31,086 nt of DNA. Origin: a virus. Both the position numbers and the translations under genes were made by a program. Below the pieces are notes generated by a model. That model had not been told where the DNA came from. It did not search any database and saw only the letters and a program-made list of their open reading frames with translations. This document shows positions 19,767 through 27,667 of the stretch, piece by piece. The DNA is taken from positions 1 to 31,086 of the IMG/VR virus record IMGVR_UViG_3300031576_000589, one strand, 5' to 3'. Every line of letters begins with the position of its first letter. The first letter of the stretch is position 1.

Positions 19767-20870
19767 ATGTTGCTTCAAGATAGAGGACACTGGAGACAAG
19801 TTGCTACTCGAGCAGAGAATACTAATCAACTACAGCAGCTTTTAACAAGTCATACAGCCGAAGAAAAAGAACTTATAAAATTACTGTTCGAGTCTTACAA
19901 AGCCAAAGACTCTAAAATAATAAGCGCTATACAAGCTCAAGAATATGACGAACTTCCTGTGTCTATGGCGCAGTGGATAGACGACGATAATTATTTTGGG
20001 CAGATTGGTAAAATGCTTTATCCGCGCGTTAAACAAATGTTGATGGATGTTTTTCACGGGAGTTACTATTTAACTGTGATTACGGGGAGCCAACGATACG
20101 GAAAAACCACACTTGCGCAATGTTGTATATTACGTATTTGTTATGAATTAATGTGCCAGAAAAACCCCCAAACTGCAATAGGTTTAGCTACAGGATCTCG
20201 AATAGATATGGTTAATTTCTCTGTACGAAAAGACGTGGCGCAGAGAGTCATATATGAAGGTATTGTTTCTAAGCTTGAACTAAGTCCGTGGTTTAAGAAA
20301 AAAGGTTTTGAAAAACGTATTAATGAAATTCGTTTACCTAAAAATATCCACGTACTTGGCGGCGAATCTTCAGATTTAGCTATGCTTGGAAGTAACGTTT
20401 GCGGTGCCATTATGGACGAATGTGTGACTGGCGATACAAATATCCAAACACCGCAAGGAAGCATAAGTGCGCAAGAACTGTGGAATAAATATCGAGACTC
20501 TGATTTCTCTATTTGTTCGTTTGATGGTAAAGCGGTAGGCAACTCGTTAGGCAAAATTAAGCTCAAACATGACGAAGAGGTTTATGAAATAATTTTAGAC
20601 GACGGTAAAATATTAAAAGCGTCCTGGAATCACCCGATATTAGTAAAAATTAATAAACAGAAATATATCTATAAGAAAATGATAGATTTGAAAGAAGGGG
20701 ATGACGTAGTTACAGAAGATACGATTGTAGCGCAGCCGACTAAATATCACAAGTTTGTTTGTAAAAATTGTGGGGTTGAGGGGTTTAACATAGAAAAAAA
20801 GACTTTGTATTGTTCTAATCAATGTCATCAGCAAACAAGAAAGAAAATAATTTTGTGTTTAAAGTTTTGA
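19767..20870 (+). CDS. terL: terminase large subunit, N-terminal part fused to split-intein N half
   Basis: This 367-aa protein begins with a helical region and then the ATPase domain: Walker A TGSQRYGKTT (106-115), coupling region GLATGSRIDMVNF, and Walker B CGAIMDE (212-218). The extein stops at Glu218; Cys219 starts an intein N half that runs to the TGA at 20868. The remaining terminase is encoded in the next frame, which is in register (20883 minus 19767 is divisible by 3). The active ATPase therefore needs joining to the second protein, most likely by trans-splicing. Terminase ATPase drives DNA packaging at the portal. Confidence 0.85.
   Translation: MLLQDRGHWRQVATRAENTNQLQQLLTSHTAEEKELIKLLFESYKAKDSKIISAIQAQEYDELPVSMAQWIDDDNYFGQIGKMLYPRVKQMLMDVFHGSYYLTVITGSQRYGKTTLAQCCILRICYELMCQKNPQTAIGLATGSRIDMVNFSVRKDVAQRVIYEGIVSKLELSPWFKKKGFEKRINEIRLPKNIHVLGGESSDLAMLGSNVCGAIMDECVTGDTNIQTPQGSISAQELWNKYRDSDFSICSFDGKAVGNSLGKIKLKHDEEVYEIILDDGKILKASWNHPILVKINKQKYIYKKMIDLKEGDDVVTEDTIVAQPTKYHKFVCKNCGVEGFNIEKKTLYCSNQCHQQTRKKIILCLKF
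20421..20867 (+). other. intein N-terminal half (149 aa) with zinc-finger tail
   Basis: Starts CVTGDTNIQTPQGSI (block A) and has block B LKASWNHPILV (Ser-x-x-His). The splicing core extends about 105 residues. A tail follows with CKNCGVEGF and CSNQC, a zinc-finger unit often found in homing nucleases, then basic residues and the stop. The tail may be a relic of an endonuclease that once linked the halves. Confidence 0.8.
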
Positions 20871-20882
20871 CGGAGAAGACAA

Positions 20883-20987
20883 TTGGCAAAAATTATATCC
20901 AAGAAGCACTTAGGTAAATTACCGGTTTTTGATGTTCAATCCAAGCCAAACGGCAACTTTATTGCAAACGGTTTGATTGTTCATAAT
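20883..20987 (+). other. intein C-terminal half (35 aa)
   Basis: MAKIISKKHLGKLPVFDV then NFIANGLIVHN before Thr+1. Length, start and the KIxxxxxLGKxxVxD pattern closely resemble known split-intein C halves such as DnaE IntC. Penultimate His and terminal Asn are present. Confidence 0.85.
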
Positions 20988-23579
20988 ACTAACTTCTTTG
21001 AAGACGTGAATGTTAATAAATCTAAGAACAGAAAATATTATGATACGTCTTTTTCTAAAGCAGATTTGCTTTATTCATCTATGCTAAAAAGAATGAAATA
21101 TTCTGTATCACAGGCAAAAATGCCCGGTATGTTATTATTGGTTTCGTCAAAACAAACACAAGAGGACTTCACTGATCGAGTTATAAAAGAAGAAAAAGAC
21201 AATCCAAATATTAAAGTGTATGATTTTCCGTTATGGGAAGTTAAACCTGGTTTTGAACATGACGCAACATTTAAGGTTTTAGTTGGTATTGATAATATTA
21301 AGAATAAAGTATTAAATTTAGAAAAGCCGGAAGACAGATTATTAGTACAACAGGCAGACGGAGGAGAACTTAATGGGTATATAATAGACGTCCCTGTTTC
21401 TTTTAAACGCGATTTTGAAAAAAATATTGACGAAGCATTACGAGATATTGCCGGTATATCTACTTCGGCGATCGTACCGTTTATGCCTGACGTAGAAAGA
21501 ATAAGTCAAATATTTGAAGACTCGCGAGAACACCCTTCGATTGATTTAGTTTGGCAAGCAGATAAGCCTTTTGCTATTGAATGGAATAAATTATCCAGGC
21601 GATTAGAAAACGGTGATTACGTTCCTATAGTAAATCCAGAAGCGCCTCGCGCCGCCCATATAGATCCTTCTCTAACACGTGATTGCACAGGTATCAGCAT
21701 TTGTCACGTAGCCGGAACTAAGGAAGTAATTCGAAGAGACCTCGAAGGAAAAGAATATAGAGAAAATGCGCCGATTATTTATGTTGATTTTATTTTGCGA
21801 ATTGCCCCCCCGGAAAACGGGGAAATACAATTAGGCGACGTAAGAACCTTACTCTATCAATTTTCAACTCATGGATTTAATATTAAGCATATCTCAATGG
21901 ATACATTTAATTCTGCAGACAGTCTTCAACAGTTTAGATTAAAAGGATACGACGCGAACATAATTAGTGTAGACCGCACATTAGAACCGTATGATATTTT
22001 TAAAGCCGCTATATATGAACATAGAATAATGTGTTATCCGTACGAACCGTTATTTGAAGAGCTTAAAGAATTGGAATTTTTAATTAAACGTAGAAAAGTT
22101 GATCACCGGCCCGGTCGTTGTTTTGTTGGAGAAACGAGAATTCCGTTATTAGACGGGACATGCCCCACTATTGCTGAGTTGGCGGAAAAGGAAGTTTGGG
22201 TTTATTCTTGTACACCAGACGGAAAAATGGTTCCAGGCAAAGCTAAAGGTAGGCTATCAGGGTATGTTATTGATTTGGTAGACATTGTTTTAGATTCGGG
22301 TGCAATCGCTCGGTGTACTCCTGAGCACAGGTGGTTATTACGAAACGGTACATATAAACAGGCTAAGGATTTGCGCCCAGGAGTAGATAGATTAATGCCG
22401 ATAAAAAGATATTATCCTGTTAGTGGGGGATATGAATCTTTAAGCGGTAAACTTGGTAGAAAAGGAGGCCCTGATTACGAGTTAACTCACCGAATGGTTA
22501 TTAAAAATATTAATGGCAATATTCCAGAAAATTGTATAGTCCACCATAAGAACGAAATAAAAACAGATAACAGACCAGAAAATTTGGAGGTACTTAATAA
22601 AAGCAATCATTCGTATAAACATACGTTAAAAAGGCATATGTTGGATAAAGAATATACAAAGGCATTATTACAAGGTGCGGCCCGATTTAATAATAGTTTA
22701 GAAGGTAAAAAAAAGCATTCGATTGCAATGAAAAAAACTGTGAGTAGTTTTACGGAAAATGATTTTTATCAAATGGCCAAAAAACGACCACAGTTTAGGC
22801 GGGATATTACAATAGAAAAACTGATAGAATTGGCAAATGATCCAAATATTGGTACTGCCTATACCGCAGCAAGAGTATTAAATTGTGGACGAAATGTTAT
22901 TATCCGAGTACTGAAGCGCAATAATTACAACTCGTGGGAAGATTTTGTTAATGATAAAGCAGGAGCAAATCATAGGGTTAGATATGTAATACCAATAAAA
23001 TTAGATACGCCAGTTCCGGTTTATGATTTAGAAGTCGATACGTGGCATAATTTTGCTTTATCTATCGGTATTTTTGTTCATAACAGCAAAGATACTGCAG
23101 ACAGTTTAGCCGCAGTTGTTTATAAATTAACAAAACTTTTTGCCGAAGGTTATGGGGTAGATTTTAATAGCGCTGAAATCGCTTTTAAAGGTATAAGCGA
23201 AAGCAGCGGTAATCAAGCTATAGCTACTTCTGTTCCTATAGGCGAGGGCGAAATTCTATGGCCTACATTAGGAAACGAAGAAACGTCGCCAGAAGAAGAA
23301 TACCCGTTTGCTACTTTAGCTAACGAAGCAGACGACAACAAGCAGACAAAAGTTACGGCTAAGGTTAAATTCAAAGCTCCGGACGGGTCTACTATACCCG
23401 CCAACTCAAAAGGTATTTTAGCTGAAGTTACAAAAAAGAATGGCGAAGTAGACGTCGCTGTTATATTTATGGATAGGGGTTTAGGCCGCGCTGTAGGTAA
23501 AAAATTAACAGACGTTGTCTATATTCCGAAGTTCTATACGAAAAACGATCCAGAAACTCTGGACAATTTCTATTTATAA
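20883..23579 (+). CDS. terL: terminase large subunit, C-terminal part with intein C half and a second intein
   Basis: TTG start at 20883 with GGAG SD 7 nt upstream and 12 nt after the previous TGA. Residues 1-35 are the intein C half. From Thr36 (TNFFEDV) the terminase continues: end of the ATPase domain, then the RNase-H-like nuclease with HIDPSLTRDCTGISICH (Asp, metal) and, split by the second intein, HRPGR / SKDTADSLAAVVYKL (third Asp). A C-terminal 100-residue extension, beta-rich, is unusual. After both splicing steps the terminase would have about 759 residues. Confidence 0.85.
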   Translation: MAKIISKKHLGKLPVFDVQSKPNGNFIANGLIVHNTNFFEDVNVNKSKNRKYYDTSFSKADLLYSSMLKRMKYSVSQAKMPGMLLLVSSKQTQEDFTDRVIKEEKDNPNIKVYDFPLWEVKPGFEHDATFKVLVGIDNIKNKVLNLEKPEDRLLVQQADGGELNGYIIDVPVSFKRDFEKNIDEALRDIAGISTSAIVPFMPDVERISQIFEDSREHPSIDLVWQADKPFAIEWNKLSRRLENGDYVPIVNPEAPRAAHIDPSLTRDCTGISICHVAGTKEVIRRDLEGKEYRENAPIIYVDFILRIAPPENGEIQLGDVRTLLYQFSTHGFNIKHISMDTFNSADSLQQFRLKGYDANIISVDRTLEPYDIFKAAIYEHRIMCYPYEPLFEELKELEFLIKRRKVDHRPGRCFVGETRIPLLDGTCPTIAELAEKEVWVYSCTPDGKMVPGKAKGRLSGYVIDLVDIVLDSGAIARCTPEHRWLLRNGTYKQAKDLRPGVDRLMPIKRYYPVSGGYESLSGKLGRKGGPDYELTHRMVIKNINGNIPENCIVHHKNEIKTDNRPENLEVLNKSNHSYKHTLKRHMLDKEYTKALLQGAARFNNSLEGKKKHSIAMKKTVSSFTENDFYQMAKKRPQFRRDITIEKLIELANDPNIGTAYTAARVLNCGRNVIIRVLKRNNYNSWEDFVNDKAGANHRVRYVIPIKLDTPVPVYDLEVDTWHNFALSIGIFVHNSKDTADSLAAVVYKLTKLFAEGYGVDFNSAEIAFKGISESSGNQAIATSVPIGEGEILWPTLGNEETSPEEEYPFATLANEADDNKQTKVTAKVKFKAPDGSTIPANSKGILAEVTKKNGEVDVAVIFMDRGLGRAVGKKLTDVVYIPKFYTKNDPETLDNFYL
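22119..23084 (+). mobile_element. second terminase intein with HNH endonuclease
   Basis: This 322-aa intein starts CFVGETRIPLLDGT and ends IGIFVHN before Ser+1. Block B is ARCTPEHRWLL. The endonuclease is HNH-type: LTHRMVIKN, then CIVHHKNEIKTDNRPENLEVL. An HTH-like segment (TAYTAARVLNCGRNVIIRVL) could aid DNA binding. It interrupts the terminase just before SKDTADSLA, part of the nuclease active site. Looks intact. Confidence 0.9.
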
Positions 23580-23609
23580 TGGTATAGTTATTTATATTAG
23601 GGGGATTGT

Positions 23610-23807
23610 ATGGATGACTTAATTACTCCTGAGGGGTGGTTAACTCGTATAACCAGCTGGTGGGGCAGTAAAAATCTAGAAGACAGAGAAGCGTGGCTTC
23701 TGAAATATCGGTTTAATAAAAAGCATGCGAAATTAGAATGGATTAAATTGCCGCCTTATTTAAAAGACAGAATTATAGAATATCTAACCGAAGTGAGGAA
23801 TGTATAA
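23610..23807 (+). CDS. unknown 65-aa protein
   Basis: SD GGGGG at 23600-23604. Trp-rich, basic, two helices (LTRITSWWGSKNLEDREAWL, PYLKDRIIEYLTEV). Stop and next start overlap (TAATG). No family recognised; small terminase-associated or connector roles are possible by position only. Confidence 0.65.
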   Translation: MDDLITPEGWLTRITSWWGSKNLEDREAWLLKYRFNKKHAKLEWIKLPPYLKDRIIEYLTEVRNV

Positions 23808-24139
23808 TGCCGTTATCAACAGCAATAGAGAATCTGCAAAACGTGCTTAAGCAGTGGGACGAAATGAAAAAAGAGAAGGCAGATTTATATAAAGCCCTTG
23901 AAGAATACTTAGACGAAATGCAACAGTTGTTAATAGTCGCTTTAGAAGAACTTACTAAGGTTAAAACAGCAACCGAAACTGAAGAAGACTTTTTACCGCC
24001 TACTATAATCAAAAGGCATTATCCCGAATTGTGGCCTCCTCAAGCAGCTATGAAAGGGCAGAAAGAAAAAGACCACGATAAATATTTTGCACCTTTGGAA
24101 AAAATATTAGGTATTACCAAACAGCTTAAAAAATTATAA
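23807..24139 (+). CDS. 110-aa coiled-coil protein
   Basis: Shares one base with the previous stop (TAATG), so translation is coupled. The first 60 residues form a coiled coil (LQNVLKQWDEMKKEKADLYK, LEEYLDEMQQLLIV). The second half has Pro/Trp motifs (RHYPELWPPQ). Unknown, probably assembly-related. Confidence 0.65.
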   Translation: MPLSTAIENLQNVLKQWDEMKKEKADLYKALEEYLDEMQQLLIVALEELTKVKTATETEEDFLPPTIIKRHYPELWPPQAAMKGQKEKDHDKYFAPLEKILGITKQLKKL

Positions 24140-24150
24140 AAGGAGACCAT

Positions 24151-24495
24151 ATGAATAAACAACTACTTCAAGCGCTAAACGAAATAGAAAAGAATTTAGT
24201 TGCCGAATGTAAGAGAGTTATTGCCGAAAACGATCTAGATCCTAGTTTAACAATTTCAGAAGACCAGCTTGCTGACGCGATTAAGTCTTATGGAGAATTT
24301 AAAAATTTTATGGAAATGGCTGAAGCTGATGCTGTCGATATGGGCGAAGCGGACGATAAGAGACCGCCGGAAAGCTTTATGGATCAGTGTATACTTGGAG
24401 TTAAAAAAAGCGGGGCTGCTGAGGAGCCGTCGGCTGTTTGTGGTAATATGTGGTTTAATAAAATGAGTGACGCAGATAAGGCGAAATGGAAATAG
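24151..24495 (+). CDS. 114-aa protein with phage PP-x-x-W/F-...-W-F-N/H-K-M-S domain
   Basis: SD AAAGGAG. After an acidic helical half comes RPPESFMDQCILGVKKSG then AVCGNMWFNKMSDADKAKW. This resembles the short domain found in many phage head-associated and protease-linked proteins (PPxxWW ... VCGxxWYxKMS); recognised by pattern, not by search. The two conserved Cys could form a metal or disulfide pair. Likely head assembly. Confidence 0.55.
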   Translation: MNKQLLQALNEIEKNLVAECKRVIAENDLDPSLTISEDQLADAIKSYGEFKNFMEMAEADAVDMGEADDKRPPESFMDQCILGVKKSGAAEEPSAVCGNMWFNKMSDADKAKWK

Positions 24496-24503
24496 TTTAA
24501 CTT

Positions 24504-25619
24504 ATGGATATATCTGAACGAACTCCGTCTTTTGCCGATCGGCGTAAAGGTTGGCGGCAAGAGCGTACTGTTGACAAAGAGATATTAAGCCAAATATATA
24601 GAGGTATGAAAGCCAGACAACTTATAGAAGTTTTTTATAATCGGCGAAGCGACGGCGAAGATAGTTATTATACTGTGGAGCCGTATTCTATTAGGTGGCG
24701 TCCGGCTCCGCCTTTTGGAGGTTTGGCGTTATATGCGTATGATCGTAGCGATCCAGTACGAAAACGCATAAAGGCGTTTTATATTGGGCGTATTTTTGAT
24801 ATAAATCAAACATTTAAAGTTTTTAGACCTAGGTGGACAATAGAGGATTATCGGGCGCAAGATTATGGAATTCGTCTGAAAAGGGCAAAGCCGCCTCCAG
24901 AAGAGGAAGGTTTAGAACAAATTCCGACAGAGCGGGCTATTCCTGCAGAAATAGAATTTAAGGAGGAAAATATGGAACACGCAAAAAACGAATTTTTAAC
25001 AAAATTCTACAAAGACGTAGCTCACTTAAATGAGCAAGAAGCCGAGAAGTTAGCGTCAGAAGAAATGTCTACATGGGAAGTATATTTCTCACCAGATAAA
25101 GTAGAACATCCAGATACTATGACTTCAATAGCCAGAGGGCTTGAAGGTGTAGCAAATGTAGAAGCTTATTTTATAATTAAGTTTAAAGCCGACGACGCTA
25201 CAAAAGAAAAAGTTCTTGCAGCGTTTAATGAAGAAGGCGCTGAAGTAATTAATGTAGAACAAGAAAAAGAAGAAATGGCTGAACCAGAAGAGCCTGAAAT
25301 GGAGGAACAGTTCGAACCAAAAAAAGAACTGAGGGGCAAGTCTGAAGAAGGCGACTTCGGGAAATTTGGTTATAACCGTGGACGCAAGGCGGCCCTTAAA
25401 TATAATTGGCAAGAAGGCCAAATGCTGAAAGCTTATGTTAAAGGTGAGCTTGATGCAATAGCTGATAGTATGTTAATGGATATGAGGACTAGGGCTGATT
25501 TAGTCTACGGCTGGGACGATACTACTGATTCAGACGCATTAGAGTTTGAAAGTGGTTTTAAGAGCGGTTTTAAAGAAGTTGTAGAAAAACAGTTGAAGAC
25601 GGCAGATCAAATTAAATAA
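24504..25619 (+). CDS. 371-aa protein: WYL-like domain plus acidic late-protein half, with internal start
   Basis: The N-terminal part (about 28-120) has LIEVFYNRRSDGEDSYY, TVEPYSIRW, ALYAYDRS, RIKAFYIGRIFDI and FRPRWTIEDY, which follows the WYL-domain pattern; there is no HTH. At codon 157 a perfect AAGGAGG SD stands 5 nt before an in-frame ATG (24972). A second product of 215 aa is therefore expected, containing a helical region, an acidic stretch (EEMAEPEEPEMEEQFEP) and a helical C-terminus. The two halves may be different proteins sharing an end, as in phage protease/scaffold nests. Confidence 0.6.
   Translation: MDISERTPSFADRRKGWRQERTVDKEILSQIYRGMKARQLIEVFYNRRSDGEDSYYTVEPYSIRWRPAPPFGGLALYAYDRSDPVRKRIKAFYIGRIFDINQTFKVFRPRWTIEDYRAQDYGIRLKRAKPPPEEEGLEQIPTERAIPAEIEFKEENMEHAKNEFLTKFYKDVAHLNEQEAEKLASEEMSTWEVYFSPDKVEHPDTMTSIARGLEGVANVEAYFIIKFKADDATKEKVLAAFNEEGAEVINVEQEKEEMAEPEEPEMEEQFEPKKELRGKSEEGDFGKFGYNRGRKAALKYNWQEGQMLKAYVKGELDAIADSMLMDMRTRADLVYGWDDTTDSDALEFESGFKSGFKEVVEKQLKTADQIK
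24960..24974 (+). promoter_or_regulatory. strong internal RBS and in-frame ATG
   Basis: AAGGAGG (24960-24966), 5-nt spacer, ATG (24972-24974), in frame with the gene that starts at 24504. This SD is stronger than that of the upstream start, which has none that is clear. Confidence 0.7.
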
Positions 25620-25647
25620 TTTCTATTATTATAGTATATGTGTAGTA

Positions 25648-25887
25648 ATGGACATTGTTTTCAAATTGTCGTTTAGTAAAAAAGAGTTTGATTCTATAAT
25701 GAAGAATCATGGAGAAGATACCAGTAAATATATTATTCAAGAAATTGTTCGGAATGCGCTTGCGGATTTCGGGCATACTTTAGTTACTGAAGGTCTCCCA
25801 GGGTACTTTGTCAGAGCTCTTTTTAAAGAAAAATACGGGATTGATTTAAATAAGTTTGACCCCGTTAAAAAACGCTTTACAAATTGA
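25648..25887 (+). CDS. unknown 79-aa protein
   Basis: The ATG at 25648 has no strong SD. Compact helical protein (KLSFSKKEFDSIMKNHG, YIIQEIVRNALADFG). The TGA stop is one base before the next ATG. No motif recognised. Confidence 0.6.
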   Translation: MDIVFKLSFSKKEFDSIMKNHGEDTSKYIIQEIVRNALADFGHTLVTEGLPGYFVRALFKEKYGIDLNKFDPVKKRFTN

Positions 25888-25888
25888 T

Positions 25889-26380
25889 ATGCCAAGTATA
25901 AAAGCATTACAGAATAAGTTTAAGGGCGAGTTTGGTAAAGAAATGCCAAGCGAGTTTAAATTTCGTTTAAGAAGCCCGTCTGAATTTGAGCCAAAGTCCT
26001 TTAGGCGTAAACAAGTCAAAAAAGATCCGAAAGTTGACGCTATATTCGGTAGGCTTAAAGATTCGGACGATTTTAAAATACAGGCGTTTCGTTTTCCAAA
26101 AAAAGCCGGTTGGGATATAGACAAAGCAAAAGCTTGGACAAGTAAACACTTAGAAATAGCTTTTGGCGAGGCTGGTTTTGAACCTATGTATCAAGTCTGG
26201 TCGTCGCCCGATTATAGCGGCTGGCGCAATCCTTATTCGCCAGTTAGCCCGGATACACAACTAAATCCTATGGCTGCATATATTACACAACCCGAGCCCC
26301 CACTACTTAAAGTAAAAAAAGCGTTAATAAGAATTTTTAACATAATTGACAAGGAGAATTTGTATGACAAAAAACATTAA
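25889..26380 (+). CDS. 163-aa protein with phage head-protease-linked domain (tentative)
   Basis: Start taken at the ATG at 25889, adjacent to the preceding TGA, instead of the upstream TTG. The segment FKFRLRSPSEFEPKSFRR, then KKDPKVDAIFGRLK, then FKIQAFRFPKKAGWDIDKAKAWTSKH follows a pattern common in tailed-phage head morphogenesis genes (R-(D/S)PxxF, then Q-x-F-x-F-x-K-x-x-W, then A-x-x-W-x-x-x-H). It probably belongs to head assembly or to a protease-fused module. The 3' end overlaps the tubulin start by 17 bp. Confidence 0.5.
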   Translation: MPSIKALQNKFKGEFGKEMPSEFKFRLRSPSEFEPKSFRRKQVKKDPKVDAIFGRLKDSDDFKIQAFRFPKKAGWDIDKAKAWTSKHLEIAFGEAGFEPMYQVWSSPDYSGWRNPYSPVSPDTQLNPMAAYITQPEPPLLKVKKALIRIFNIIDKENLYDKKH

Positions 26381-27515
26381 TGACATTCCAGACATTCCTC
26401 TTGAACAGTTTGAGCCAATAGTAGAAGACGTTAAAGAAATTGAAAACACCGTAATTGGTTCTCTCAATTTTGCTTTTATTGGGGTTGGGCAGTGTGGCTC
26501 CAGGCTTGCACACTCTTTTTTTTCATTAGGGTATAAAAAAGCTATTGCTATAAATACGGCGAGTCAAGATTTAGAAAGTATTGAAATGCCTAAAAATCAA
26601 AAACTTCTTGTACGAAAAGCCGGATTTGAAGAAGGTGTAGCAAAGAATATGGATCTTGCAACTTCTATTATGTTGGAGAATCAACAGACTATAATGGACT
26701 TAATGTCTAAAGTATTCGGCAATAAAGTTGACCATATTATGATTTGCGCTTCGTCGGGCGGGGGAACAGGCGCTGGGGGGGCAATGCCCTTATTATCCAT
26801 GTGTAGAAAATATTTGGAATATTTAGGCTTTAGTGACGCTGATAGCAGAGTCGGCGTCTTAATGGCTCTGCCTACACGAGGAGAAGCTAAACACGTAGCT
26901 GCTTCACGCAATACAATTAAAGTTGTTAATGACGTTTATAATAGCGGCGCATGTCCGTTTGTTATAATCGATAACGATAAAATAGAAAGTATGTATAGAA
27001 ATATTCCGCCCAAACAATTTTATCCTATGGTTAATTCTTCTGTTGCTATGTTGTTCGATGTGTTTAATAGATTAAGTATGGTTCATACCGAATATGTTTC
27101 TTTTGACCCAGCTAGTTATAAAGCGGTTATAAAAAGCAAGGGGTGCATGATTCTAGGTTTAGCAGGAATTAAAAAAGTCGAAGATTTAACGGACATATCG
27201 GCAGCTATAAAAGACAATATGTTTAAAACATTATTAGCAGAAGGGTTTGATTTAGCTTCTGCGAAATCAGGTGGTTGTATTATTGTTGGAAATAAAAAAC
27301 AAATGAACGAATCGACTACTTTGAAACCAGCGATAGATTATTCTATGGATATGCTTTCTAATATATGTAAGAATATATTTAGAGGTATATATGAAAGCGA
27401 TAAAGAGGGGTTGAAAGCGTATACTATTTTAGGCGGGCTTGCTTTACCTACAGACCGTTTAAATAAAATTATGCTAAATCTTAGCCGTGATTGGGCAAAA
27501 GACGGAACTAAATAG
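26364..27515 (+). CDS. phage tubulin/FtsZ-family GTPase (TubZ/PhuZ-like), 383 aa
   Basis: Start at the ATG at 26364, SD AAGGAG 8 nt upstream; the ATG at 26346 lacks one. GTP-binding motifs: GQCGS (42-46), AINTASQ (62-68) and the tubulin signature GGGTGAG (132-138). H7 helix and T7-like loop SFDPASYKAVI lie at about 246-256. The second Asp of the usual loop (NxDxxD) is replaced by Ser251 in my alignment. Phage tubulins make filaments that centre or move DNA or capsids, or partition plasmid-like prophages. The position among late genes fits capsid transport or positioning. Confidence 0.85.
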   Translation: MTKNINDIPDIPLEQFEPIVEDVKEIENTVIGSLNFAFIGVGQCGSRLAHSFFSLGYKKAIAINTASQDLESIEMPKNQKLLVRKAGFEEGVAKNMDLATSIMLENQQTIMDLMSKVFGNKVDHIMICASSGGGTGAGGAMPLLSMCRKYLEYLGFSDADSRVGVLMALPTRGEAKHVAASRNTIKVVNDVYNSGACPFVIIDNDKIESMYRNIPPKQFYPMVNSSVAMLFDVFNRLSMVHTEYVSFDPASYKAVIKSKGCMILGLAGIKKVEDLTDISAAIKDNMFKTLLAEGFDLASAKSGGCIIVGNKKQMNESTTLKPAIDYSMDMLSNICKNIFRGIYESDKEGLKAYTILGGLALPTDRLNKIMLNLSRDWAKDGTK

Positions 27516-27519
27516 TTGT

Positions 27520-27648
27520 ATGGAAAATCTGTATTATCCAATAATTCAAAGCCCTGAAGGACGGGGTCTTCTCGGCTTTTTAGATAAATTAGAGCGCGAC
27601 GCTAAGGGAACTATAATAGGCGCCAAAGCTTTGGCGAGAATTAAATAA
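27520..27648 (+). CDS. 42-aa putative small protein overlapping a hairpin
   Basis: The frame from ATG 27520 to TAA 27648 starts 4 bp after the tubulin stop and lacks a clear SD. It encodes QSPEGRGLLGFLDKLERD then IIGAKALARIK, which is plausible. Part of it coincides with a GC-rich palindrome that resembles the IS200/IS605-type element at 18177-18322, so it may be non-coding. Confidence 0.3.
   Translation: MENLYYPIIQSPEGRGLLGFLDKLERDAKGTIIGAKALARIK
27549..27581 (+). repeat. hairpin with 16-nt match to the IS605-like element
   Basis: GCCCTGAAGGACGGGG (27551-27566) is the exact reverse complement of 18291-18306. AAAGCC and GGCTTT flank it (27548-27553 and 27573-27578) and form a stem followed by a short T-run, so it may also act as a terminator after the tubulin gene. 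Confidence 0.5.
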
Positions 27649-27667
27649 TTTAGAAGGATCTGGGGGA

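Noticed and set aside
20868-20870. TGA read as a sense codon (recoded genome) in the terminase
   Set aside because: TGA ends other genes at coupled junctions (8866-8868, 12850-12852, 25885-25887, 28564-28566), and an SD with TTG follows this TGA, so a real stop with re-start fits better.
24591-24609. Further operator copy inside the WYL-like gene
   Set aside because: Only the left half (TATAGAGG) is present; the right arm is missing. The same is true near 27378-27390.
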